A DNA stretch of 64,000 bases from Aphrocallistes beatrix (taxonomy: Eukaryota > Porifera > Hexactinellida > Sceptrulophora > Aphrocallistidae), in contig OY725499.1 of NCBI GenBank assembly GCA_963281255.1, positions 2,054,096-2,118,095 on the forward strand, written 5' to 3'. Under the pieces are notes generated by a model. The model saw only the letters and a list, made by a program, of their open reading frames with translations. It had not been told where the DNA came from and ran no database searches. Below are positions 21,949 to 33,320 of this stretch, in pieces. The translations under genes were made by a program, and so were the position numbers. The first letter of the stretch is position 1. The number at the start of each line of letters is the position of its first letter.

Positions 21949-23129
21949 ATCAGTTGTGACGGAGGATTATTTCTTTTTTATTTAGATTAATCTTAAAATA
22001 ATGCCTAACTAGAAATAAATCCTGTTAGTCCATTTCTTTTGGCGCTTTGATGCTCAAATACTATGTAATACTATCATGGATGTTTGTATATTATTGTTTT
22101 GCTATTTTGTATAAAATGTATAATCAATATTTTAACCAGCAATGCCCGCGCCCATTTAGATTTTGCCCACCACTATTTTTTTCATCTAGGGCGGGAATGT
22201 GCCCACCCAAAAAAAATGGAGATGCGCCTATGCTCACTTCTACTCCAATATATCATATACAAATGCTACCTACAAATAGAATCGAATCATTATTGCAATA
22301 CCGAGCTAAAATCGAGTTTCTTATAGACTAATGATTTAAAAGTTTTTCTCGCTTCAATTTATAAAATGCTTGCTGTTTTATTAATTTTAACTGTACAGAA
22401 AACTGAAATAAAACCTCTCGTTGTAAGGGAATTATTAGATCAGCAGCAGAGTCATTCAATTTATCAATTTGTCGTGGTGGCTGTCTATTGGTGAATTTTC
22501 ACGCTTTATTTTGCGACTAAATAAGAAGTTTTTACCTCTACTTCGAATCTCCTCACAAAAAACAGATTCTCCTTCTGATGGTATTTGAAATAGATTCACC
22601 GTCCCAGAAATCCCGCTGAATGCTGGATGTGATCAAAATGTGATTAATTTAGCATCTCTGAGCAAGAAATATAATATAATAGAAATGTTGATAGTTAGTT
22701 CTTAGTTATTGTATTTAGAAAGTAATTTGAATCGACTATTATTTTTAAAGGCCATTTGAACAACTAGATAATTTAATGATCTAATTAGTTCATTATATTT
22801 TAAAATAATCCCGAATCGATTCGAGTTAATAATTATGCACATAAATAAATTCTTAGTGAATACGGCCTCAGATCATGACCTTTGAGTGACCGGAACCAAT
22901 GTTGTCACGGGTAACCACCATTGTATATGATGGCATTGGTGGTACGAGGTGGCACAATTTGAAAATGTTTAACCTTGTGGTAGAGTGATCGAGTGGAAAC
23001 AATGTAAATGAGTATTTTGAATGTGGAGAATTCGAATTTAAAGTTATATTAAGTTTATCTCTAACAAATTAAATGCCATTGACTTGCTAAATTGCTTAGT
23101 ATTATAACTATTTACATGGTTAATTTTAA
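21949..23129. other. Intergenic between TRAF-like copies
   Basis: Polyadenylation signal AATAAA at 22014-22019 follows the upstream gene. At 22137-22230 lies a CCCGCGCCCATTTAG/GGGCGGGAATGTGCCCACC patch that resembles decayed inverted ends. The rest is AT-rich without a recognisable gene. Confidence 0.4.
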
Positions 23130-23530
23130 TCAGAGCTGAAAACAATGAGGAGAACTGATGGACAGATGTGGGAGTTATGGTAGACAAAATGGCTGATGGA
23201 CGAACTGTAATGAGCCCAGATTTCTACGTAAAAAAATGTAAACTAAAATCTTTTTGCAAATTTGAATCTTTATATGGTGACGTTCTCCATTTCTCGATAG
23301 AGATTTAAAGGAGAGAATGATGCTAATTTGGGAGCAGCAGTTATCACAGAATGTCGAATCATACTTCAGAAGAGTGATGGAACACAAAAATTATTTCATG
23401 GCTATATCAATTATCAACTAAAGATTGGTGCAGTTGGTAAGGTCTTCTACAATATATTTAGTTTGGATTACGAGCCATTTCTAGCTGCAGATAAGTCTTT
23501 AAGTTAACAGTCATACTGGAGTTTAGGACA
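23130..23530 (+). pseudogene. Degraded third TRAF-like copy (C-terminal part)
   Basis: Nucleotide similarity to 21535-21940 is clear (GAGGAGAACTGATGGACAG, GACGAACTGT, CCAGATTTCT.CGTAAAAAA, GTTTGGATTACGA). Translation follows the MATH-like C-terminus (ITECRIILQKSDGTQK) but is broken by stops and frameshifts, and the zinc-finger part is missing. It is also followed by an AATAAA (23609). It records tandem duplication of the TRAF-like gene. Confidence 0.85.
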
Positions 23531-23758
23531 GGCTATGTTGGAGGGTTGTTTGCTCACTGATTCTGACTATTATTCTTAACTTTATGTTATAGCGAATCAA
23601 ACCAGAAATAAATTCTGCTTTATTTCTTTGTATGTTTGATTTTCTAATTCCTCAACTGTGTAATATTACTTGGAAGTTTGTTTATCATATAATATCTATT
23701 CTATGTTTCTTTGTAGCCTTTTTCATATTGAAACCTTTTAGGGAAAGTTACTTCAATG

Positions 23759-23900
23759 CAGTGGTTCCCAACCTTTTTGAACCCGCGCACCCCTCCCCTG
23801 TAAGCAAAAAAATTGAGGCTGCACCCCCAAGGCCTAGTTTTAAATTCAATTCGGAGTTTGCTTTAATAATAGACACATGCAAATATTCACATATTAATCG
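23759..23900. mobile_element. hAT-type end, truncated
   Basis: CAGTGGTTCCCAACCTTTTT followed by a C-rich CACCCCTCCCC block is a common hAT MITE terminus. No right end or 8-bp duplication was found. Confidence 0.5.
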
Positions 23901-24189
23901 GACTCTTTAGGATGCTGGCCCTCTATCATAGTTGTGTAAAGAATTGACAAAATTCTGACCGGTCAAAAAGTCCTTTTCCTAAGTAGTGTTTTAGGAATAA
24001 GGCAATAATTTATCCGATATGTGTCATTTAATAAGCTAACTGCTTGCAACCAGGAATTTATTTGATTCTCACGAAAAAAGGTTATAAAACAATAAGCACG
24101 CTGATATCACCGAGCAGCTTGCAATCTTGAATTATCACAGGCGTATTTACACTTTTGGAATACCTGAAAGGTATAAGCAACACAATTCG

Positions 24190-24435
24190 AAATATAAACG
24201 GTGTAGAATTTGAATATTCTGATATTTCAGACGAGTCAGAAACAGAAGAATAATCATTCTCTAATGATACAAACAAATGCGTTGTTTGTTTAAATCCTCG
24301 TACAGCTACATGGCTTTTCTTACCATGTAGACACGCAAACTGTTGGACTGGAGACAGCAAACGCATTGAAGAACTTGGACAACCAAGCCCCGTATGTTGT
24401 CCCCCAATAGAAAAACTGTTTTCAAATATACTATA
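24190..24435 (+). pseudogene. RING-finger protein remnant
   Basis: The frame gives an acidic linker (GVEFEYSDISDESETEE), one TAA, then a C3HC4-like RING: KCVVCLNPRTATWLFLPC, RHANC, and GQPSPVCCPP before a TAA at 24435. Ligands C-x2-C, C-x-H-x2-C are visible, but the next C-x2-C is lost (WTGD) and the last pair is altered (SPVCC). RINGs of this kind belong to E3 ubiquitin ligases. With the stop and lost ligands this is a relic, host-gene or transposon-derived. Confidence 0.6.
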
Positions 24436-24680
24436 ATCTTAATTTATCCTTCTACAAATTATTATTCAGCTTATAACCATATGGTTTATCAGATTTATTC
24501 AACATATTTTTCAACTATTACAATCGTTATTATATTTATCAGTCTGACTAATGACAACCTCAGAAATTCGAACAAATGCATGCACCCCGCTAGAAGCATT
24601 AGAACGTGAAATTTTAAATATCTAGATTCAAAATCTCACGAATATTAGTTATCTTTATTTTTTTTTAATGGATGCGAAAT

Positions 24681-24950
24681 CAGAGTTGCACGCGGGCCGA
24701 CTTTTGGTTTGCGGGCTCCGCGGGCCGGAAATCTTGGCAGGACTCCCCGCGATGACAACCGAGATGTTTTTAACTGTCACGAGGTACCAATTAAGGAATA
24801 CTTACGTAAATGGAACTAGGTTAGTTTCCACTTATTTGTGTTTGCAAAAACTCACTCCCATAAAAGGATTCCCTAAGTGTCTCTCTATAGTTAGTAACTT
24901 ACAAAGTGGGCCAAAAATATTTATGCGGGCTTCTTGCGGGCCGAATAATT
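24681..24950. mobile_element. hAT MITE, copy 2, right end missing
   Basis: Matches the complete copy at 34029-34353 over about 260 bases (CAGAGTTGCACGCGGGC at the left, ACGAGGTACCAATTAAGGAA, TTATGCGGGCTTCTTGCGGG). The last 30 or so bases, including the right inverted end, are lost next to the mariner relic. Confidence 0.8.
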
Positions 24951-24959
24951 TAGTTTTCG

Positions 24960-25300
24960 TAATGTAGAAGATTTTCAGAACATTCTACCCTCTGTTTCAT
25001 CTGTCCTCTGACAGCGAGAGTAGAGCAGCAAGGGTCATTTCGAAAAAATTCACCAACCAACTCAATTAAGGGTTCACAGGTTGCAGATTTAGGCCTACCA
25101 GCCCGAGGCTCATCTTCAATGCTGTCTCTTCCCTCTCTAAATAGTCGAACCCATCTTCTAACCGTGGAATAAGCAAGTGCTTGATCTCCACAAACTCCCA
25201 CGAGATCATTGTGGATGTTCCTGTTCGAATCTTTAAGCAGTGAACGAAACTTAATATACGCCCTTTGCTCTTGCTCAATAATTGACGATTTTGAAGCCAT
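24960..25300 (-). pseudogene. mariner transposase N-terminal relic
   Basis: From the ATG at 25300 the protein starts MASKSSIIEQEQRAYIKFRS and continues through the two helix-turn-helix motifs of mariner transposases (YSTVRRWVRLFREGRDSIED, then EPRAGRPKSAT). The catalytic DD34D part is missing: similarity ends at the junction with the hAT copy near 24960. The frame itself is intact over about 110 codons. Confidence 0.85.
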
Positions 25301-25710
25301 AAATGTATAAGTAGCCATAACTGAAAAGATTGAAATGATGATTATAAGAAACATAATTATGCTATCTTAAAAATTCTTTTAGATATTAGGAGAGAATGGG
25401 TAATGCTATCTGGATTATATTAATTGGTACATTAGATATACACTAGCTCTCAAAAATCAATAGTGATCAGTACTTTTGAAATGACCTAAGTAGTGTAATT
25501 TTTCTTTTTGTGAAGCAAAGTAAGAAAAATTATTGCTGATTATTGTATGAATACTGAGGAAATTCGATTTTGAAATTTTCAAAATCGACCCATTCACTAA
25601 ATGTTAACCTTGAGAACATATTTTGGTCGGATGGATGGTTCATTATAAACGACCCTGATGTATTTACATGTGATTACAAACAAACTAAACGAATTATTTG
25701 AATATATTAA
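25301..25710. other. Intergenic; shared block with 46.97 kb
   Basis: The segment 25446-25490 (CAAAAATCAATAGTGATCAG, then TACTTTTGAAATGACCTAAG) recurs right after the assembly gap at 46966. It may be the outer part of the mariner element or a separate repeat. Otherwise AT-rich; the THADA 3' end lies at the right. Confidence 0.5.
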
Positions 25711-28700
25711 TTAACTGAACACAATATCAAAGGGTAAAATCGCTAAATATTTGTGAATATTCTCATTCGAACTCTCATCAAAATTGAGTGTCTGTATTCC
25801 TGTACAATGTTTCCATTTAGTTAAGATAGACATGAGAAGAGCACACTTTAAATTGTTTATATATTTCCTTCCATTCCATTGTAACTTAAAGGCATCTCCA
25901 TCTAATTCTTGTTTATCGTATTCCTCATATTTCAAACGGACTGCTTCAATCAACAACTGCACTTGCTGAGAAGCTGCAATCAAACTCTCCATCGACTTGT
26001 AGATAGACAGCAGTACCATGTCTGGTTGATTGCATTCATTGTGAGTTGTCTCTTCGAAAATTATCTCAGATTCCCTCTCCTCCTCTCTCCCACTATCCGA
26101 TTCTCCGGGGAAGTTTCCAAATAGGAAGAGGAAGATATTTATAGTCTTAACGTCATCATACATTATAGACACAACTTCTAATAGCAAATTTGTTAAGATA
26201 TTTGGGTGAGGATTTTGAGGGAACTCAGAATGAGAGATTTGTGAATTGTTTTTGTAGGTTGAAATTATTAATGAAGATAGCTTTGAATTTTGGATGTTAT
26301 ATTGTTGAAGTATAGAAAATAGCAGAAAATACCACTCAACAAGAGTCTCGATATCCGAGACATGAGGCATAATTACATTATATATAGCACTGGCCGTGGA
26401 AGAGATACAATTCAGAGTTGATGGATCTTGAAACTCTGTAACTGTCTCATACATAAAATGAATTATAGTTGTCACGCTGGTATATTCAATTTTATTCTGT
26501 GAATTTAGTGCTAATAGGAGGCAGCCGGAGAACATGATGATGCTGTGGAGAGAGCTCCCGAACAAAGAAGATTCTGCTGTTGGTTTGACAGGGAGAACGA
26601 TATTTAAGGCTCCTTTTATATCAAGTGATGTTTCTGATAAATCATGTGCCAATGCTTCCAAGTCGTAATCATGAATTAGTAACATCGCCTCTACACACAT
26701 GACATGCAACTGTTCGGAGGTCATTATAAGACGAAACAGCTTCAGTAGCAGGGGTGAACTTCTAAAAAGATGAACTGGGTGATCTATCAACTCCCGAATA
26801 CAATAATACATTGTGTCAGGACGATCGATGAAATCGACTACAATGGCAACTAGTGTATTATAATTATTCGGCTGTTGATTGGAATCTGACTTGCTCAGGA
26901 GAGTGAGTGTGAGGTCTAAGTTTGATGTGATTTGGGTTTGCATTAACAGATTATCTCCCCAAGATTTCAGTCTTGAGTCTCCAATAATAGCAGCACAACT
27001 AACTGATAAATGAGAGCAGAGAGCGTCTAGGTTTGTTTCAAAGAGAGTAATCAGATTGGCAGAAGATTGGGAAAGCATAGCAGAGAGTATTTGCAATAGG
27101 AGGCAATGGTTTGCTACCCCAGTAACACAGTTTTGTATGAATTCAGTACAAAATGTGAAAAGAGTTATTGCTTCTTCGACCGATAACTGCGAATATCGAA
27201 CTTGAATGAAATCCTTCACGATTAACAGAAATCCATGAGTTCTATTTAGAGGAGTGGAATTAGTTAAATTATCTGAATGTTGCAGAAACGTCTGAAATAT
27301 TTCTGAGAACGGGTGTGAGTAGAGAAGCGAACATATGGCATGGGCACACATCTCACGAAGCTTCCAGGAAGGATTCTCCGAGAGAGAGAAGAGAGGCAGC
27401 ACGAACACATTCTCTGAGGGTGAGCCAGCTTCCGATTTGGATATATACAGCCGAGACAATATCGTAAGTATAATAAAGACAGAATAATCTGACTGAATTT
27501 CGCAAGAGTTTCGAGCCGAATTATTAAGCTTTTGAATAAATATTTCCAGAAGATTAGAATACCTCGTAAAGAAACTATTCAGGGTTAGTTTGTTCTGCCA
27601 TGCGTGTTCATCCTGAATTCTCTTAACCCCGAATACTCTGGATAAGATACTGCTGAAAAGCAGGTGGCTCGCATTCCTGATAGGCCAGTGTCTCGAGACG
27701 ACGCAGGATATCACCAACTTGATCGCAGCCGCTACAAACTGGTGCATTGAGTCACGTAACTTGTTATCTTTAAACAGAGCCCGCATAATATTCAGGCAGT
27801 GAACTTGAACGATGATATCTTCAGAAGAGTGGGGGGTGTTTGCTGCTAGCAGAGATAGCGTGTCCATGGTGAGGAGCAGGTGCTTGTTATTGAGATGCTG
27901 CGGTTCATTCGCAAGGATGGCTAGAACTAGGAAGGGGAGACCTGCACTGCGTCGAGTAGCGCAAGAGAGCAGCATCAGCTGTGTCGCCACACTCTCCTTG
28001 CTACTCAAGCTATTCAGCACACTCTCCAGCCAGATGGACGGGAGCCGGTTTACACGCGTAGTCGAAGAAAGCCATACAACTCTACAGAGCTTTAAGAATC
28101 CTGAGTAAGTCAGCTCAAATGCACCCCTGTGCCGAGCCTCCATCAAGTAATTCAGAAAGAATTCATATACCCTGTCCATAATAACGGAATCAGATAGAGA
28201 CAGGGTAGTCGGAATAATTAATTCTACGATTTCCGAGTAGAGAAGGGATATCTCTTTCAAGGATTGCCACGAACAGAGCAAGAGCGCCCTGCTATCGGAA
28301 GGAAGAACATCTACCTCGTCTACTCGGGTATCCGGCGGTTGGAGCAGCCCCTCAGGAGAACTGCTGCAGACAATGGGGCCAGTGATTGCCAGCACTCGTG
28401 TACACATGAGTGTGAGCTTATCAAAGGAGTACTGGAGAATGCTAGTCGGACAGGAAACTACTGAATTCTCATCCAACAGGAGTCTCCTAATGCAACGTAA
28501 TATCGGGTAGAAAGAGTTCCGAATAGGGTCCCATTGATCTTGACTGGCGCTTAACTGAAGAGCTAGCAGCTCCATCAAAACGAGCAGACAGTCTATTTGG
28601 ATGGGAGCAAGATTTTCTTTTGTATATAAGTCGGGTGTTATCTGTGGATACTTCTTCCTAATCGAATCGTGCAGGCGATTGGGATCAATCGTGAACAGCA

Positions 28701-30945
28701 ACCTGAGATAGTAGCTGGCAGAGATGGAGTGCACAGAGACAGGACTGAGCATTAAGCTGAACATCTCATCGAGTATTAGAGAGTAATTCGAATCCCCCAA
28801 CCAGAGTAAGAGCCTGTCTTTCAAGATGAGGAGAGAATCAAGCGCCATTCTGCAGTGAGACTCATAGGTATCCTTCAAAACTGACAACAGACGTTCCAGG
28901 TTAAGGTCATTTATCGAAAAGTCTGCAGGGAACAGTTGAGGAGTTGATGAGTACAGAAGGAGCATTGGAGGAAAGAGGGTCAATGCAACTTCTATGACTC
29001 CAAATGAAGACCCAGGATTGAGATAAGCGAACAAGAGAGAAGAAAACTTAGACAAGAAATCCGAATAATAACTAATGCAACATGAACTGAATCGATTCTC
29101 ATCCAAATTTCTGTGCTGAATATATTTACGAGCACTTTTTTCCATCCGGTCAATCAAGACCTTCAGTATAGAAATTAGATTTTTCCTACACGAGGCTGAA
29201 TCGGTGCTGATCAGTAACGCAAACCCTCTGAGAATTAGACTGAGGTCATCTTCACTAACAACTGCAGTAGACTTGTGAGATTTAGAAATAAATTCTAGAA
29301 CTGAGAGAGATAAATCTGGCGAAGAGGTTTTGAGAGAGAAGTTGAGTTGTTCCGAACTCAGATGAAGCGCAACCTCGCAGTGGACAAGTTGCTTTTGAGC
29401 CTGTTTGTGGCACTGCACCAGGAACAGCAGTCCCTGGTCTGTAGCAGGAGTGTGCCCAGCTATGTACTGTAGGATGTCGGGGTGAGAGGAGATCAGACCC
29501 CTCTTGCAGTAGTCATGTATATTCTGAGCATGCCTATCGCCAACTCGAGGAATTGTGCTCAAGAGAGAGTCAATCCAAGGTTGGATGTCTGAAAATTCTA
29601 GATTTTCTTGGTTCACCAGTCTAGACCAAAACTCCCCCGCGTGGGTGGCGAGAGCATTCTCATCCATGACAGAGAGCAGAGTGTCAGGTAGAAGAGCGTC
29701 TAATGCGATCCATCTGTGCAGTGGAATGTAGTTAGAGAGCAGACTCAGATACTTGTACTTGGTGGTCAACTTGACATCTAGAACTAAGAAACTGTTCGCA
29801 AGCTCCTCAAAGCAAGTCTGAGATTCAGATGCAAGTACACGACTCAATAGAGCGAGGAACTCTTCAAATACCGATTTGATTAAGTGGCGAATAAGCTCGC
29901 TATACGAATCCCAGTTGTTCATTATAATGCCAACAACAGTCTCCATAATGCCGTTCGTAGCTGCAATGTATTGCAGGAGTATCGCCTTGCAGGCAGAGTC
30001 TGCCGCACTCCTGCTCAACGCTACAATGCACGAGTGTAAGCAGCGACAGAGCAGTAGACGAGGCCTTACCTGCTGCTCAGTAGCTAGAGATGTGCGCACC
30101 ATCTCAGTGAGTGTTACGAAAAGAGGACATTCTGCATTGTTAGGTGTGAGATATATGACTTCAGACGGACTTGCATAAAATATTCCTAATATGATTCTCA
30201 GATTGTGAACATGTACTTTTGCTTTGATAGAATTGAAAATCACTTCAATGTGTTGTAGGAATTCATTCTTTCCGTCTAATAACCGCAACAGCAAAACGAC
30301 CACAGAAATGGCAGTCTGAGAAGCGTCCTCTCCTTCACTGTACATTAACCTCGCTACTCCCCCGAACAGCTCGCTAGACGCTTGCTCATTAAGGTCAGAC
30401 AGTCTGCGACCTCTGCTAAGATTAATCAAGTTCTCTCTTACGAAATTATATTCCCGAGTAACGGAGGCGCGGGTAGATACACACTCCTGAAGGAAGGACT
30501 GGCATTTTACTATAGTCTTGTGATAGGATTTTAACCTTGGAAGGAGAGTGGAATGCTGTGATGTATCATTCAGGAACAACGAATTCATCCCAGTTAGAAT
30601 GACATGGAATTCATTTTCAATACACTTTAGTCCGCCAGGTAGGTTTTCCACGCATTCCTCGACAGCAATGAACAGATCATCAGAAAGAGAGGCTGCCTTC
30701 TCGGTCACCACTTCGCTCAGGTACGGAAGAAGGCTGGTGTGAATATCCGCATCTTTCAGAAGGAGTCGCAGGGGCCTTTTCAGGGGGGATTTTAATGGGA
30801 GAGTCAGGTAGTAAGGAATAAGTTGGCTTATCACTGAGTCTATGTTAGTACATATTCCAGATTGTATTTTATTATGGCATGCACGAATTTCTTCTATCGA
30901 TAACGGAATTTTGCTTTTTTCCAAAGAATTTTCTTTTATTTCCAT
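25711..30945 (-). CDS. THADA: THADA / Trm732-type tRNA 2'-O-methylation cofactor
   Basis: Single exon, 1744 residues (human protein about 1950). Mostly helical, HEAT/ARM-like. The diagnostic part is the DUF2428 region at about 880-1110: ATRRSAGLPFLVLAI at about 990-1005, VQVHCLNIMRALFKDNKLRD at about 1048, and HWPIRNASHLLFSS...RVFGVKR at about 1085-1110. In the family, Trm732/THADA pairs with the Trm7/FTSJ1 methyltransferase to methylate position 32 of the tRNA anticodon loop; animal THADA has also been tied to calcium pumping and energy balance. The start ATG at 30943-30945 is the first in frame. No frameshift is visible, so it should be functional. It is transcribed divergently from the ARL-like gene 2.4 kb away. 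Such a long intronless THADA is unusual for an animal. Confidence 0.95.
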   Translation of the reverse strand: MEIKENSLEKSKIPLSIEEIRACHNKIQSGICTNIDSVISQLIPYYLTLPLKSPLKRPLRLLLKDADIHTSLLPYLSEVVTEKAASLSDDLFIAVEECVENLPGGLKCIENEFHVILTGMNSLFLNDTSQHSTLLPRLKSYHKTIVKCQSFLQECVSTRASVTREYNFVRENLINLSRGRRLSDLNEQASSELFGGVARLMYSEGEDASQTAISVVVLLLRLLDGKNEFLQHIEVIFNSIKAKVHVHNLRIILGIFYASPSEVIYLTPNNAECPLFVTLTEMVRTSLATEQQVRPRLLLCRCLHSCIVALSRSAADSACKAILLQYIAATNGIMETVVGIIMNNWDSYSELIRHLIKSVFEEFLALLSRVLASESQTCFEELANSFLVLDVKLTTKYKYLSLLSNYIPLHRWIALDALLPDTLLSVMDENALATHAGEFWSRLVNQENLEFSDIQPWIDSLLSTIPRVGDRHAQNIHDYCKRGLISSHPDILQYIAGHTPATDQGLLFLVQCHKQAQKQLVHCEVALHLSSEQLNFSLKTSSPDLSLSVLEFISKSHKSTAVVSEDDLSLILRGFALLISTDSASCRKNLISILKVLIDRMEKSARKYIQHRNLDENRFSSCCISYYSDFLSKFSSLLFAYLNPGSSFGVIEVALTLFPPMLLLYSSTPQLFPADFSINDLNLERLLSVLKDTYESHCRMALDSLLILKDRLLLWLGDSNYSLILDEMFSLMLSPVSVHSISASYYLRLLFTIDPNRLHDSIRKKYPQITPDLYTKENLAPIQIDCLLVLMELLALQLSASQDQWDPIRNSFYPILRCIRRLLLDENSVVSCPTSILQYSFDKLTLMCTRVLAITGPIVCSSSPEGLLQPPDTRVDEVDVLPSDSRALLLCSWQSLKEISLLYSEIVELIIPTTLSLSDSVIMDRVYEFFLNYLMEARHRGAFELTYSGFLKLCRVVWLSSTTRVNRLPSIWLESVLNSLSSKESVATQLMLLSCATRRSAGLPFLVLAILANEPQHLNNKHLLLTMDTLSLLAANTPHSSEDIIVQVHCLNIMRALFKDNKLRDSMHQFVAAAIKLVISCVVSRHWPIRNASHLLFSSILSRVFGVKRIQDEHAWQNKLTLNSFFTRYSNLLEIFIQKLNNSARNSCEIQSDYSVFIILTILSRLYISKSEAGSPSENVFVLPLFSLSENPSWKLREMCAHAICSLLYSHPFSEIFQTFLQHSDNLTNSTPLNRTHGFLLIVKDFIQVRYSQLSVEEAITLFTFCTEFIQNCVTGVANHCLLLQILSAMLSQSSANLITLFETNLDALCSHLSVSCAAIIGDSRLKSWGDNLLMQTQITSNLDLTLTLLSKSDSNQQPNNYNTLVAIVVDFIDRPDTMYYCIRELIDHPVHLFRSSPLLLKLFRLIMTSEQLHVMCVEAMLLIHDYDLEALAHDLSETSLDIKGALNIVLPVKPTAESSLFGSSLHSIIMFSGCLLLALNSQNKIEYTSVTTIIHFMYETVTEFQDPSTLNCISSTASAIYNVIMPHVSDIETLVEWYFLLFSILQQYNIQNSKLSSLIISTYKNNSQISHSEFPQNPHPNILTNLLLEVVSIMYDDVKTINIFLFLFGNFPGESDSGREEERESEIIFEETTHNECNQPDMVLLSIYKSMESLIAASQQVQLLIEAVRLKYEEYDKQELDGDAFKLQWNGRKYINNLKCALLMSILTKWKHCTGIQTLNFDESSNENIHKYLAILPFDIVFS

Positions 30946-32220
30946 TTTTCGTTATCCTATACCTACTATATTAGAAAGTTCCTATTGTCACAAAATATAA
31001 GCAAATTAGAAAAGTAGCCTCTTCTTGTAAGAAGTACAAGCGAAAGTTATTTCTTCAATTTATTTTTCGCGGGGAACCTCCGGGATTCAACATTCTAAAC
31101 ATAAGAAATTTTGCAATTATAATTCAGTAAAATGGCAGTGCCTGAAGATTCGAATCCCCAAAAGCTAACTACACATTCCATTATTCCACTAAGTCTATAC
31201 AAAGTAATGTGGGGGCTGATTAAAGAGTAGGGACATATATGTATGTATTTGAAAATTGTAAAAATCCCACTTTGTACGATTTTCAAGATAGGTCTCTTTG
31301 GCGTAATTTACCCTCAAAGGAGTGTTTCATTTTCTATTTCTTAACACTGATATGAGAGCTGAACATTTCGAAGTGTTGAACTTATATTAATGAATACTGT
31401 TCTCACCTGTTTCATGCATTATGGCATCATTAATGTGTAAATAGCTCACTACGGACAATTTGTTTCAAAATATGTAGAAATGTCCATTAGAATGTTCACA
31501 CATTCCTGCGTTGCTAGGTATATGCACATAATTGGACTAACTTTGGCTTTGTAACTACGGATCCCCACCACTTTTCAGTGTGAATAGTTTTTATTCCTAT
31601 ACCATCTTTGTTTATCTCTCATTTTGGTAAAATATATGCTTCATCATGTCATATCATATCAGCAAAAAAATTAATATAAAATTTTCTCTCCACGGGTGAC
31701 AAAAATATGTGGATCAGTATTTATGCTTCTAGTGGTAAATAATTTCTGAGGCAAGCTCCCATACCGTCACAGTTGCCTTCTCACATAAAAAAACCCCATC
31801 TCACATAAATTCTGATTTATTCGATTTCCTAGATTTGAAACAGATATAATCATTTAATTGGAGTTTAATTTTGAATTAATATGACCTCCATGCCAAACCA
31901 TACTTTGTAATTTTTCGAAATTGATATTTTAGAGTGCTTATACAGTATTATCAAATTAGCAGAGAAAAGCAAGGGGTCACTCGATCATAGGCGTAGCTCG
32001 TTTGGAGTGTTAGAGAACCTCATTTGGGGTTTCCGACGGTGGAAAGCATTGATTACTGGGGTTGCGGATTTTTTTGAAGTAAACAGTGGTTGCCAGCATT
32101 AGCAATCTATATCAACCCATTAGCTACGTATATGCTTTCGGAAAAGTTTGAAGATCGAATGTTGTCACATTTCAACCGTTGCTAGGGAATTGCAAAAAAT
32201 TCTCTAAATATGGTTTAAGG
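30946..32220. other. Intergenic, THADA promoter side
   Basis: AT-rich. No gene or full repeat recognised. Short fragments resembling the foldback family occur near 31500 (CATTCCTGCGTTGCTAGG) and the 18-kb element near 31968 (AGCAAGGGGTCACTCGAT). Confidence 0.35.
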
Positions 32221-32578
32221 CAGTTTTTCTCAAACTAATTTAGCACACCGCCCCCTAATCAGGATTTTACTGTCGACACCGCCCCCTCCCCTTACTCATG
32301 ATCCGTAAGCCATCAACAGTGTAATTATTGTATTAATTAGTCACGGGAAACCATTGACAGTGTGATTATTGTACTTTCTAGCTCTAACAACTACAGTGAA
32401 TGTTGAAATTTGTTTCAAAGATTGACCATCAATATTCTGGAATACACATTTTTTTTGAGGTTCAAATATCGTAGATGTATTGCTAACAAAACACATTAGC
32501 GCCCCCTTACATTATAGCGCCCCCCAACAACCTTTCAGCGCCCCCCGGGGGGCTCTACGGCCACTTTGAGAATCACTG
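32221..32578. mobile_element. hAT MITE, 358 bp
   Basis: Ends CAGTTTTTCTCAAA and the complement of CAGTGATTCTCAAAG, with a perfect 8-bp target duplication GTTTAAGG (32213-32220 and 32579-32586). The interior has CCGCCCCCT-type blocks. No coding sequence. Confidence 0.92.
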
Positions 32579-33320
32579 GTTTAAGGTAATACACAATCAA
32601 AAGTCTGGAAATTGAATACTGAATACGAATCTGCATTAAAAGTTTAATTAACAAAAGCATCTGAAAAGGATAAAATCCAGAAAACCAGTGATATTAACAG
32701 GATGTTAAATTTTTGACTCGGGAAATTTCAAAAAAAGATGAAGATGATAAAAGATGTATTTTTTCAAGAACATTTTGGTCTATTATACACAACATAGCTA
32801 CTCTATACGTACAAGTCAATTTCACTAAACCATTTGTACCGGTATCAGGATAAGATAAAGAGAAGCGATTAACAGTATCGATAAAATTATTCATTTCGCG
32901 ACCCCCAGGTTGAAACCCTTGGTATAGAGGAATCCACATATATGAACGTCCAATAATTTTAGATATGTAGTGTAATGTGTTTGTCAATCGAAAGTTGATT
33001 ACATACTAATTAGTGCCTATATAAACATTGTTCATTAATGTATTGAATAATTTTATTTTAGTTCACTCTTCATCATAGTTCAAATATTTTAATAAAGGAT
33101 TTCTTTGTACATACATAGTAAGTAATTAAACCTTAATTGTGTTTCTATTATATTTTGTATGTAGAATGATTTGCATTATAATCAGTATATTACCGAACTT
33201 TGAAACAAAAAGGAACTCTACAAGAATCGAGACACATGTGGTTGAACAAACTATATAAATACTACCAACAGATAGTCACACCTAAATCAATCTGTATTAT
33301 TTTGAATTGGAAACTCAATA
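32579..33320. other. Intergenic upstream of ARL-like gene
   Basis: AT-rich, no repeat or gene recognised. The ARL-like promoter should be in the last few hundred bases. Confidence 0.35.

Noticed and set aside
22860-22990. Possible tRNA-like cloverleaf (GTGACCGG...GGTACGAGG)
   Set aside because: No matching acceptor stem or box B; not supported.
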